From assembly GCF_024679095.1 (NCBI RefSeq), contig NC_066517.1, positions 19,361,893 to 19,425,892 on the forward strand: a stretch of DNA of 64,000 nucleotides, read 5' to 3'. Both the position numbers and the translations under genes were made by a program. Under the pieces are notes generated by a model that worked only from the letters and a program-made list of their open reading frames with translations, did no database searches and was not told the DNA's origin. Source of the DNA: Eriocheir sinensis (taxonomy: Eukaryota > Arthropoda > Malacostraca > Decapoda > Varunidae). How positions within the stretch are numbered: the stretch's first letter is position 1; each line of letters begins with the position of its first letter. Positions 35,456 to 48,000 of the stretch are shown here, piece after piece.

Positions 35456-36270
35456 GGGAGCCACGCCTACCAGCTGTTCCCTATGACATCATCGGGTCCA
35501 GGAACACTGCATAACACCTTCCAAAGACACTAATCTAGCACAGAACGAGAAAAAATGGTTGAAATACCGCGGGGATCAATGTCTCCTTCGTGTTCTGGGG
35601 TGACTCTTGCAGAAACCCAAAATAGGAATGACGTAACGTAACTTTAAAATTGTTTACGTGGGAGTGAGATTTCGTGTGTAATTACAAGCTATGAGAACAT
35701 GAGTAGAGTAACAATTGATGAAGATAAGAATAACACAAATAAAGAAGAACATACGTAAGTAGAATAATAAGGTAGAGTAGAATAACAATTGAAGAAGAAA
35801 ATGGAATGTGTGTAATTACGAGCTATGAGAACATGAATAGAGTAACAAATGAGGAAGATAAGTAAAGTAACACAAGTAAAGAGGAATATATGATAAATAA
35901 TAATAACTACTGAAGAAAAATAATTGAAGAAAATGAAAACGTGTAATTACGACCTGGAACGCACGGGAATATATTAACTACTGAAACCAATGCATGCTGA
36001 ATGGAAATGTAAGCCCGGAGTCCTTCGCCGCCCATGTTATGCCTAAATAAGGAGAGAAAAAGGAAGGTTAGCCATTAGTTCAACCCACACACTAACCAAG
36101 GCGTGTCCCCCAGACCAAAACATGCACCCTACTTAGCATACTTAGGGGGGATTGCAAGGAGATTAAGTGTCATAGTCTGAATCCCAGGTAAGAGTAAGTA
36201 AGAATAAAATGGCTTACAGCGGGATAGAGGCCTAAGGGAGGTGGCGAGGAGGGAAAATGTGTCGACCTGA
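35456..36270. repeat. Spacer with a short tandem duplication
   Basis: GTGTGTAATTACAAGCTATG, AGAACATGAGTAGAGTAACA at 35,672 recurs at 35,808 and in part at 35,938 (period about 136 bp). No gene seen. Confidence 0.5.
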
Positions 36271-36340
36271 GGCTGACAGAAGGGTCGCAGCAGACGCCAT
36301 GTTGGCCGCTGAAGGGACGGTCTCGCGTGCCGGACTGTTC
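36270..36340 (-). promoter_or_regulatory. Candidate promoter/5' exon region, possibly BTBD8
   Basis: A CpG-bearing patch in AT-rich surroundings holds CGCCATGTTGGCC, close to the YY1 consensus often found at transcription starts. On the minus strand the same bases give a start codon in good context (CCAACATGGCG) followed by 19 open codons. It lies upstream of the first visible BTBD8 exon with no gene between. No in-phase donor to exon 30753 was found, so a link to BTBD8 as a coding exon is unproven; a 5' UTR exon or bare promoter is as likely. Confidence 0.25.
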
Positions 36341-36344
36341 CCTT

Positions 36345-36591
36345 TCTTTTTCTTTTTTTTTTTGTTTCTGGTGCTTTTTTTGTGTTCTTTATCAATTTGT
36401 ATCACTTTGTAGGTTCACACACTTTGCTTTTAAATTGTGCTGGTCGCCTCCTTTCTCTCTCTCTCTTTTTTTTTTTTTTTTTACTCATCCTCAATATACT
36501 TGTTCTTTGCTTCTACTGCTTTTTTTTTGTTCTTTATTAGTTTGTATCATTTTGTAGGTTCACACACTTTGCTTTTCAATTGGGCTGGTCG

Positions 36592-36636
<45 letters not shown>

Positions 36637-36640
36637 ACTC
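36345..36640. repeat. Two-copy repeat with (CT)n
   Basis: TTGTAGGTTCACACACTTTG and CTGGTCGCC occur twice about 145 bp apart, the second copy followed by (CT)n 36,594-36,632. Confidence 0.75.
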
Positions 36641-36824
36641 ATATCCTCAATACTTATAATGTTCTTTCACTTCTTTGCTTATAACCTCAATTGTGTTATT
36701 CAGTATGGTATGTCCTACTGAGTTAAAGACATTCCCATTACAGTTATGTACTCCGCGGCTACCATAAGAAAGTGTTAGAAGAGGAATGGGCAAAATTCAA
36801 ACCATACAGATTAATCTTAAATGG

Positions 36825-37560
36825 GGAGGAAGCTGTGCAATGGATCAGCCACTCACAAAACTACCAATATAATGAAAGTTAAAAAAAATAGTTACTCCAT
36901 CAGCTGGTATCCTCTTTGCTACACTGGTATGTTGGCTTCTATTCACTGGGGAAATCAATATACATAGGTACTGTAATAGGCTGTGTAATGGATCAGGCAC
37001 TCACAAAACTACCAATATAATGAAAGTTAAAAAAAGTTACTCCATCAGCTGGTATCCTCTTTGCTACACTGGTATGTTGGCTTCTATTCACTGGGGAAAT
37101 CAATATATATAGGTACTGTAATAGGCTGTGTAATGGATCAGGCACTCACAAAACTACCAATATAATGAAAGTTAAAAAATAGTTACTCCATCAGCTGGTA
37201 TCCTCTTTGCTACACTGGTATGTTGGCTTCTGTTCACTGGGGAAATCAATATACATAGGTACTGTAATAGGCTGTGCAATGGATCAGGCACTCACAAAAC
37301 TACCAATATAATGAGTTAAAAAATAGTTACTCCATCAACTGGTATCCTCTTTGGTACACTGGTATGTTGGCTTCTATTCACTGGGGAAATCAATATACAT
37401 AGGTGCTGTAATAGGCTGTGCAATGGATCAGGCACTCACAAAACTACCAAAAGAATGAAGGTTAAAAAAAGTTACTCCATCAGCTGGTATCCTCTTTGCT
37501 ACACTGGTATGATGGCTTCTGTTCACTGGGGAAATCAATATACATAGGTACTTGAAAACA
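36825..37560. repeat. Satellite, about 146-bp unit, 5 copies
   Basis: TGGATCAGGCACTCACAAAA recurs at 36,841, 36,989, 37,134, 37,280 and 37,424, giving periods of 148, 145, 146 and 144 bp. Copies are over 90% identical by eye. Confidence 0.92.
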
Positions 37561-37908
37561 CAGGAATCAAATTGCTTTCATAAATGAGACCTCCACCAAC
37601 TACTTCTTCTCCCTGCAGCTTCTGTTCTTCATTGCTTCACTAATGTTAAATCGGTAAATGGGAGTGAAGAAAACAATGTTCATATCGACGATTATATTTA
37701 TTAAAAAAACAAACTGTAACCCTTGCACTAGTAATCATCAGTCTGCAATTATTAGTACATGAATTCATTCCACAAAACACAGCATGCCATGAAGACAAAC
37801 TACAACACACCAGAGAGAGATTTCCACCACTTGGTTAATGATGTGAAGTGAAACTAATGATGGCAGTGATAATGAAAATGATGGTATATAATGTAATGAT
37901 GACATTTT

Positions 37909-37988
<80 letters not shown>

Positions 37989-38524
37989 AAAACAGTGGAT
38001 AGACAAAGTAAAAATGACTAATGTCTCTAATTGACCAACAAAATGTCCCATTGATAACTATTGTGAATTGAAATTAATGGTTTGTGGTTACTTCAAGTCT
38101 ACTAAAGAAGATTCTCATGGTAAAATTATGGATTCAGAATTTTTCATGATGATTCAGCTAGGCATCCCAAAATTCCCTGAATGGTTTTATTCTTCACCGA
38201 CACCTTTACTTCCTCTGATCTACTTTGTTGTTTACTAGATTTAATTCCTTACATAAGATGACCACAAAAAAGTCCTTCTTCATTTTTTCATGTCAAGCTA
38301 ACTCCCACTACAGTATCTATTTACCCATGAGGTGATTTTATGTACAGTTTATTTCCCCTTACAATACTCTTGCCTCTTCAGTTCCTCCTACAATATTACC
38401 CTTAAGTATCTCCCACTTTCAGCTTCCCTTACCTAATCTCACTGAGCCCCCTACCACCTTTCACTTGTACTTTTTAAACACTTCAGTCTTGCTGAAGTTA
38501 GAGGGAGAAACTTAAGACACTCCA
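37561..38524. other. MSH3 3' flank with (GA)n
   Basis: AT-rich DNA with a 76-bp (GA)n tract at 37,911-37,986 and the two candidate MSH3 polyadenylation signals. No other gene. Confidence 0.5.
38348..38353 (-). other. Candidate polyadenylation signal for MSH3
   Basis: AATAAA on the minus strand about 170 nt beyond the MSH3 stop. A second hexamer is at 38,191-38,186. Either would give a short 3' UTR ending before the (GA)n tract at 37.9 kb. Confidence 0.4.
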
Positions 38525-39085
38525 CTATCCACTCTCCACTCCACTATCTATTCCCTCATTCATATTTTTCAGCACTGTCAGCTGCTGCCGTAGTTCCTCA
38601 GTGTCTTTGGTCGTCATTAACTCCTGGAAGAGCTCTATTCTTTTCCTGTAATGCAAAGAAGATTCAGTAAGAGAATACAACTGTGCCCTTAGAAATCTCT
38701 AAAATGCAAAGTCCAGGTGACTGTAAACAAACTAAGGATTGATTGGCTTCCTTAATTTTGACAATATTTACTTTTCAAGCCTTGGCTCAACTTTTAGAAT
38801 AAAGAATACTAATTGGAATGATGTGTACGAATTAGCACACAAACCTGAAGTCAATAACAAATACACACACTTAAACACACAGACAAAAGGAGCAAGCCTG
38901 AGCATGTCCTGTCACTCACCTCTTAGAAATGCAAGTTTTCTCCAGTTCACTTGACTTCTCGGAGGCCCGGACGAGGATGGGCTGGGGCACCTCGGCCAGG
39001 CGGGCCACATTGAGGCCATAGCTCTGGCCGGCACTCCCTGAGGTCAGCTGATACAGGAAGGTCACAGCCTCTACTCCATTGTTCT
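38525..39085 (-). CDS. MSH3: MSH3 exons 18-19, C-terminal end
   Basis: Exon 18 (39085-38920) has [20 protein letters not shown] and [20 protein letters not shown], the conserved helix after the ATPase. Exon 19 (38645-38525) encodes a charged helix-turn-helix tail ending SGVESG before TAG. The end is slightly shorter than in vertebrates. Confidence 0.92.
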
Positions 39086-42000
39086 CTGTTAAGTTAAAGA
39101 AGGGAAGAAAGGATATTACTGGAATTACTGCATCATTAGATAGTACAACCTACATACACACACCTCATATACTAAAACTCTTGCATCACTCTTCTTATTG
39201 TTTTCTCTTTTTAACGATTCAACTTACCTTCTTCATCATTCACAATAAATGCCATGTGGTAGTTGCCCACTTGTGATGGGTAGATGCGGCCAAAGTCGGT
39301 GAGGGGGAGGTAGTGGGTGACAAAGATGGTGAGGCAGCCAACACGGTTAAGGAAGTGGTCCAGGACTGCCATGGCCACTGCTACACCGTCATGTGTTGAG
39401 GTGCCGCGGCCAAGCTCATCCAGGATCACCAGAGAGTCCTTGGTGGCCTCTCGCATTATGTCAGCTGTCTCCCCAACCTCCACCATGAATGTACTGCGTC
39501 CAGAGAAGATCTCGTCCGCAGCGCCCATCCTGGGAGAGAAGGATAAGGTCAAAGGAAGAACAGGTTTGGGTGGAGTCCTGATAAACTGAGTTGGAGGGGA
39601 TAGGAAAGATATATTTGGAGGAAAAAAATATTGATCCCTCACATAAATGGCGAAGAACAGAGACTGGAGGTGCTTCTTGGCGGCTAACATCAAATATCAG
39701 TGGCTACAATAAAAGTAGAGGTAAAGGATGCTATCTTGTTCTCACTCGCTGCAGCCTTCCACTTGCCTTGTGTAGATGCCGTCCAGAATAGTCATGTCAA
39801 CTGACTCGGCTGGCACAAAGCTTCCCATCTGGGCCATTAGGGCGATGAGGGCCACCTGCCGCATGTAGCAAGACTTGCCGCCCATGTTTGGCCCTGTTAC
39901 AAGCATCACACGCTCCCCATCAACCTGTGGCAAAGGATGAATGACAGTACTTTCACTTCATGCTTTAAAGTTACCCGGTTATCAAATTACCAGGATTGTG
40001 TATTTATCTTTTGCCAGGATGTACTTACCTGTTCAAAGAAAAGTTGCCCCAAAGAGCTAAATATGACCTCCTCAGCACCATTTTACTACAGTGGCTGCCT
40101 CCCAACAAGTGTCACCAGACCTGACCTCCTCCTTTGCCCTTTACCAAGCATAGCAGTGGTCACAAATATATCCAATGACTCGGTTACAACCATTTCTATG
40201 TAAATAAATCATACTTAACATAACTATGAGATATAACTTGAATTAAGTATCTTTTTCTATCAAAGACTACATACATATCATTAGCTAATCAGCAATGACT
40301 CCAGGAGGTGACAGGGCTGAGGGAACAAGCTAGCTGGTGGATATTATGCCCCAGACACACACATACACCCACACCCACCTCCATGTTGGTGTCGTTGGCT
40401 ACATACTGCTCGTCCCCTGTCTGAATCTGACAAACCACCGGGTGACGGCCCTGCACAATCTTCAGCATCGCCCCGCCACTCCCCTTTTCTGACAGAGTGG
40501 GTCGGCAGTAGCCCTGAGCTTTGGCCACAGCAGCGAGGGACACCAGGGCATCCAGGGTAGCAAGGGACCTCACAGCCTGGCGGTGGCGATGGTAGTGGCT
40601 GGAGAATGATTCCAGCACCTTTATCCATGCCTGTAAAAAGAATTCCAGACTTTAATTGGAGAATTCAAAGCCAATCATTCCCTTCATTATTCAACCCATA
40701 ATGTATAGAAAGGCTTTGTTCACTGCACTCTTCACTTCCTCTCTTCCCATATCTGAAACAATCTAATAACTGAGGACTTGACATCATATTATTCTGACTA
40801 AATGAATACAGCAACATTATTATGAAATCAGAGACAAGGACGGTGATCATCAGTAACACAACACACCTCATGACAGTCCATCTGCAGTTGTTCCCTCAGC
40901 TGCTGTAGCCTCTGGAAGTGTTTCTCTATCTCAGGAGACCGAAACCTGCTGACTGCTTTTGTCCTGCCAAAGGAAAGAAAGTAAAGATATTAACATTTCA
41001 CTGTTCAAATAAGAGAAGAATTAGGCAAAATCATTATAATGAAATCTAGCAACAATGGATGGAGTAATGTAAATACTCACGAGCTTATCTTAGACCAGTT
41101 TTTGGGGACAGCTTTGAGGCGTGAGTTGGTGACTTCAATGAGGTACTCGAGGCCAGACACTGTTGTGTATTTGAAGGCAGGAACTCCAAGGGTCTGCAAA
41201 ACAATACAACCCATCCATAAAACATGAGACTGATAATAATAATGATACATGAATGAATCTACTCGGTTAAACATGTAGAGTATTAGAGCTTTAAAACACA
41301 ATCACAAGCCATCCAATGACATTTACAGACGTTTCCATTTATATGCCTACCCTTGCAATATCCGGAATAAGACCATTCAGCTTCTGCTCCATATCTGCTA
41401 TTTCCTGCTGCCTCGCTATAACATTTGGGTACTCTGAGAAATCCCTCAGAAGTGTAGTTTTCTTGCCTTCTCTGAAAGATAGAAATTATATAAAAGAAAG
41501 CAATTAATAATAAAATAATTGATAGCCACACTAAAGCTACTCAAAACATGGGACTTCAAATCAAATAAATAAAAAACATCGGGTGAGCCACAGTAGAAGT
41601 TAGCTAATGTGAAAATGTGAATAGAACTGGACCAGCCATTAGTCCTAATTATCATTATTATTACTATTGAGATTCATGAAAGGGCACCAAGGTAAAATAA
41701 AAAAAATGCTAAAGACCCAAATAGAGTCCCCTCGATGAGCAGACATGGATATGAACAATAAAAGAGTAACAGGAGAGTGAATATAAAAGGCCAGGACAAT
41801 AACAATCCCTCATGAGCTAACAGGTGGGTGTTGACAAATGTTGCTTCTGGACCAGTAGCATCCATATTAACAGATTTTTACTGCCAGATACAGACACACA
41901 ATAGAACTTCAAGCATTCACTGCCCCATGTGCACATAAAATACAACTGCTTTCCTAAAACTGAACCACACAACCCTAGTGGTGGTTAAGCCTCCTCCCTG

Positions 42001-45000
42001 GAACTCACTTTGCACTGGCCTCGTTAATATTAGCTGCGTAGGCCTCGACGTTAGCCAGCCCATCCAGCACGTCCCGGAGGAGCTCCACGAGGCCGGGGGA
42101 GGTGACACTGTCCTCTACGTTCCCTCCAACTCTTGACAGCTCGGAGTGGAGGCGGCTGAGGCCCTGCACTGCCAGCCAGAACTCATGGGGGCTGCACTGT
42201 GGAATTATTAAAAAGGATAAAGTAACATAAATACTAGGTGATCAAACTAGACACCAAGCAGAATAGCAACAACACAAAGAACACAGAATGTTCTCGATAA
42301 AAAAGTTACGGACATATGAAGTGATAAATACTGACATCCAGAAAACAAAGAAAAACAGCAACACAAGGAACTCACAAGGCACTCAATGGATACCACATAC
42401 AAGTGATAGTGGTAAATACAGGAAACAAAACAGAAGCAAATCATGGAACACAAAGAATTCAACAAAGACAACAGAGTGGGAAGCATATTAGAAGCTTGTC
42501 CCATGTCTATTACTGGACTAGACAGGACTACAAACAAAGGCTAACTTAGACGAGAAAATTGACTATCTTAACCCGGTAGCAGCGACGGGCCAAATTTGTG
42601 GCTTCAACGTGTAGCAGCGACAGGCCAAATTTGTGCCATGATATTTACCCCCAAAATAGATGATATATAATCTGATCACAAATGCTTTGATATATATTAT
42701 GAAATGGTTTGTGTGAGGGGTGATTTTTCTCATTTTTCTCGCTTAGAGGGACCATTAAGAAACATGATCCGTGCTGCTACCAGGTTAAGTATAGATAGCC
42801 ATTTCTACTTCATTCTGCCGGGTTACCTTCTTATGGAAAATGGTGGTGATGGCCCTTTCAAAGTCTGGCAGCTTGTAGAGGGCAGACTTCAGCTTTACCA
42901 GCACTGGGGCGTCTGAGGTCATCATCTCCTCCACCATGTCTTGCCGCTCCTTGATCTCTCCCGCTTCCAGCAGAGGCTGTGTGACCCACCGCCTCAACAA
43001 CCTTGGGGGAAAGGGAAAAAGAAGATAATAATAGTACGATGTAGCCTGTAACATGAGGAAATTTTCTCTTTTTTTTCACATTCCATGGTGATATAGGTCG
43101 ATATTGTAAGACACTTTTGCTTCTCACATCAGCTATTTCTAAAGGCCAAAGAGGGGGTCAGTTGGGTTCTAATGAGTGTTTCTTTAAGTTCACAATACAG
43201 AAGAAGGGTCAAAGTACCACCAGGGTCATAAAACTACTCCTGGAAATGCCCACAACTCCTATGAAAGCCTTGTCAAATATGTGTTCTTGGGCGGCAAAAT
43301 GTCTTATAATACAACCCATTAAGTTTTCCTTCCAAGACTGCACACTTTGGCAGCCTCAAAAGCCATTTAACACACCATACCAAACTTCATTAAGGTATTC
43401 TTTATCACCCATGCTTGCTTATGTGGAATATGAGGTACTGATGATGATGAAAAATAGCAATGCAAATCAGAACTCACCTGGACCCAAACTTTGTCTGTGT
43501 GTTGTCCAGGGCCCAGAAGAGGCTGCCCTTGGTGCCCCCGTCTGATGCGTTGGCCAGCACCTCCAGGTTACGCAGTGTGGCCCCCGAGAGGCGCATGTGG
43601 TGACGGCTGGAGCTGTATTTCTCGATGGACCTGGAAGAGGAGAATGGTAACTGTGAGGACCAAAGGAAACACTACTTTGCATTCTAAATGTCCTGCAAAT
43701 ATCTTGAAAACAAACCACTTATGAATGGAACTGCAAGAAGAGAGCACTGGTAACTGTGGGGGGTGTAGGAATACGTTACTTAATGGTTTGGTAATTATGA
43801 GAACCACAGAAAACAGTAACTTGTCTTCTAAAATGTCACCAAATAAAATATCCACATGAGAATGAACATAAATATGGACAAATAGAAAGAACAGCACAAG
43901 CATAAATTGTTTCTTCAATGTAGGAGTAAAAGAAACTAAGAAAATCATCCTCTACAAATACAGGTTTTCATACTAAACACTGAACACATCACACAACTAG
44001 CTATCGTTAACCGTTTAGCTAGACTAAACACTCACAGGCAGAAGGTATTGAACCCTTCTCTAGGCTGTCAATATACACACTTAGAACACTATGCCACAAG
44101 CTGCTGAGTGACTTTTGTGGCGTACAGGCCATGAGCACCGTTGCCAGATTACTCGTACTCAGAGCATCATATTTACCGTTTTTTTGACCCACAACTATTG
44201 CTAAAAAACACCAATAATTAACCATTTAACCCGGTAGCTGCAGGGACCATGTTTCTTAAAGGTCCCTCTAAGCGAGAAAAATGAGAAAAAAATCTTCACT
44301 CATGCAAACCATTTCATAATATGTATCAATGTATTTGTGATCAGTTTATGGATCATCTATTTTGGGGGGTCTTTATCATGGCACAAATTTGGCCCGTCGC
44401 TGGCACACGGTAAAGCCACAAATATGGCCCGTCGCTGGTACACGGTGAAGCCACAAATATGGCCCGTCGCTGGTACACGGTAAAGCCACAAATTTGGCCC
44501 TTCACTGGTACACAGTAAAGCCACAAATTTGGCCCGTCGCTGGTACACGGTAAAGCCCCAAATTTGGCCCGTCGCTGGTACACGGTAAAGCCACAAATTT
44601 GGCCTGTCACTGGTACATGGTAAAGCCACAAATTTGGCCCGTCGCTGGTACACGGTAAAGACGTAAATTTGGCCCATCACTGGTACACGGTAAAGCCACA
44701 AATTTGGTCCGTCGCTGGTACACGGTAAAGCCACAAATTTGGTCCGTCGCTGGTACACGGTAAAGCCACAAATTTGGCCCATCGCTGGTACACGGTAAAG
44801 CCCCAAATTTGGCCCGTCACTGCTAACAGGTTCAACGATAAACATATATGAAGGCAGTTATTGGGTCGGAAATCGGCAAACATAAGAGGCAGAGTACGAC
44901 AATCTGGCAACGTTGGAGCCTATGAGCAGAAGTAAAGAAAAATAGAGGTGGATGCCATTAGTGAATAGTCATGATAGAGGGAAAGGACACTTCTTTGACT

Positions 45001-48000
45001 CACCCGGCCATCTTCACAATGCCATCAAGCTTGAACTCGGCGAGGTACTGCAGCGTGGCACCGAGACAGCCAACCACACTGGACGGCAGACAGGAGATGT
45101 GCTTCACCTTCTCCTCCTCGTCTTCAAACAGGGTCACGATGAGCTTGAGTGAGTTGCTGTAGTCAAACTTGCTCTCGTCCAGGCGCTCGATTCGGATGCA
45201 GTCGTCATTCCTGAGTGCAACGAGGGGCAAAGTGATGTAATTATGCTTGTTTCATGGTAATATACACAACTAACTAATAATATGTTTGCTAATCTACACA
45301 CCTCACTTAAAAGCACCAACATAAATAAATAAATAATAAATAAATAAATAAAAAATATCCCTGCACATAACATTCTTCATCTGTTACATATCTCACAATC
45401 AAACTCTAGTTATCTGTATTTTCTTTCTTCTTTGACAATTGTATTTTTATTCTCCTTTACCAACCAACACAAGACAAGCTCAATGTCACTTTAGGTTTAT
45501 GTCCCCTTCCCCAACTTTTTCTATTTCTTACAGTAAGGAAACAGCTTCATGGTAAAAAGTAAGTAAAGTTGGAATCATACGATACAGCTGCACATGGCCT
45601 CGGTGCTAATCTCTATTGCATTAGCCCTTGAGTCTATGGTGGGGAAAAAAAAAAAAATAAATAAATAAAAAAAAAAAAAAAAAAAATTCTAACACAACTT
45701 CTGTCTTACTAACTTGGTGGCTGATGTGGTGATGGTGGTAGTGGTGAGCTCCGAGGTGCTGGGTGACACAACGGCTTCCACGGGCTGCAGGTGGTCCAGA
45801 CGGTTCAACAGCTCTGTCCTTGTCTTGGAGTCCTCGAACGTGTCATAAATGATGTCCCCCGTGCTGGGCTGGATGGCCTGGAGGAGGTAGCATTGAAGGG
45901 TTGAAATAAACAAAATGGATAAGTTCTGGCTACTAATAAGGCGATAGGCAAGAAGTCCTGTACCCAGAATGTTTAATAAATCAGCCTGGAAGCACACAAC
46001 ACAAACAATAAAGTAATAAGGGCAGAGGAAGTGAAAGATGTGTGTATGGAGTGTAGGGATAAACAAAACAGATAAATTAAGGTTCAAAAAGGAGATAGGC
46101 AAGAAGTCCCGTACCCAGAATGTTTAATAGATCAGCCTGGAAGCACACAACACCAAATATATGGCAAAGGGATTCTAGCTAGGCAGAGGAAGAAGTATAG
46201 GGAGGGTCGAGATAAACAAAACAGATAAATTCAGGTTCAAAAAGGATATAGGCAAGAGGTCCTATATGCGTAATGTTTAAGAAATCAGTCTGGAAGCACA
46301 CAACACGAACAATATAGCAATGCAGAGGAAAAGGAGAAAGTGTATAAGGAGGGTTGAGATAAACAAAATGGATATATTCTGGTTCATAAAGGAGATAGGC
46401 ACAAAGTCTTATACCTGGAATGTTTAATAAATCAGCCTGGAAGCACACAACACAAATAATCTAGTAATGGGACTCTAGCTAGGTGCATCCCTCTGTTCCT
46501 TTATCTACCAAGTGGCGTCCCTGTCATCTAATGCACTCCCAGGACAGAGCTAGTTTGTTCCTAGCCAACAAAGAGGACGGGCTACACTTAGCACCACGGC
46601 AGTTCTTTCACATGACTCCTGTTGTTACTGTTATTAATAAGCCAAGAAGCATGGAAGGGGATTATTATTACCCAGCTGAACATTCTAATAACAAAAAGAT
46701 AAAGGATAGATAACATTTTTTTTTACAGTAAAGCAGCTAAAAAACAAAAAAAAAAAAAAAAAAAACAAAAAAACTAGAAAAGCTTGCTAATTGCTGGTCC
46801 TATAAAGAAAGTAGAAATGAGTGCCCAAAAGATATACTTACCACTATGGAGATGACAACAGCGCCGTCTTTCCCCGAGGAGCCCTTCACTTCACTCAGCA
46901 CCAGGAGCATGGCCGTGGTCCCCTCCGACACGTCCCCATCCTCCAGGCCTGCCCCGCCCACACCAGGGGTCACGTCCTCCCCGATCAGGGTGGAGCGAGT
47001 GTACAGTGCCGTCAGTTTCCGTCCGAAGGGTGCCGTCTTGTTCCCTCCTGCAGCTTTGAGGGCGGCTGTTTCGGTCTGTTTCACCACCCCGACTTTGTAC
47101 CCTGAGAGGAGAAGGAAACATTAGTGGTTTGCCTTACCTTCTTCTTGTCTGTGTAATGACTTGATGGTCTGTCAGTGTTAATATCTCTTATGCTCCCTCC
47201 GTGATGATTTTCCTTGTTATTTTAAAGTATGAACCTTACTTATATGCATCCATTCCAAATAATTGCTATGTATCTATATATCATGGCCTGCATATGTGAA
47301 AAAATCCTTCACTAGAGGTGACAAAAAAGAAGATGAAAAAAAAAAGCATTACTCAATCTGCATTATTCTATGAAGGGCTGTGCTGTTAAAATAAGATTGG
47401 AAAACATTCATTATTTTGATTATTTGATTCTTTTTGTCTTGCTTTCATGCCTCCCCTATGTTACCTGCCCAGAGCACACACCTTTGGCCACCAGCCGCCG
47501 GGCGTGCACATACAAGCGGTGTGTGGGGATGCTGGCCGTCATGAAGCTGTGGTCCAGGTGAGCAATGATGTTCAGTTCCTTGGCAGCAATTTCTGCATCA
47601 TTGCCAAAAAACCTGTAATGCGTGAGATTGAATCAGATTTTGACATGAATATATCTTCCAATGGATGCCTTTGATTGTTTGCTTGTAGAGTGAATATGTG
47701 ATGTCACAATTCCAAGTACACTCAACCCTCGATTTGCCGGACTAAAAGGGGGGAAGGCTTGTCCGGGAATGGCAAATGTCCAGCAATGGAAAATGTCCCG
47801 GGGTTCACCTCCTTTACGGACTATACCTATTATATATCCTCCCACAAAACACACCCCCCCCTACACCTCGCTGCATGGTTATGGTTTTTTGTGTTGTGGT
47901 GGTGGCATGCAGAAGAAGAAAGAGATCGTCCACGCACAACATCGTAGCACAACAACTTGAGTGTGACGTAGTAGATTTGTGTACAGTCCAGTACTAGACG

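Noticed and set aside
36825..37560. CRISPR-like regular repeats
   Set aside because: Units are contiguous satellite monomers without unique spacers, and the genome is eukaryotic.
44353..44910. Three long minus-strand ORFs with [19 protein letters not shown] repeats
   Set aside because: They are translations of the 35-bp intronic minisatellite; the unit is not a multiple of 3, so the same DNA gives the same peptides in shifted frames. They lie in MSH3 intron 8.
46483..46713. Plus-strand ORF in MSH3 intron 6 with DGLHLAP
   Set aside because: A short esterase-like or transposon-like word is suggestive, but nothing else supports a domain, and it lies in a MSH3 intron beside a tandem array.
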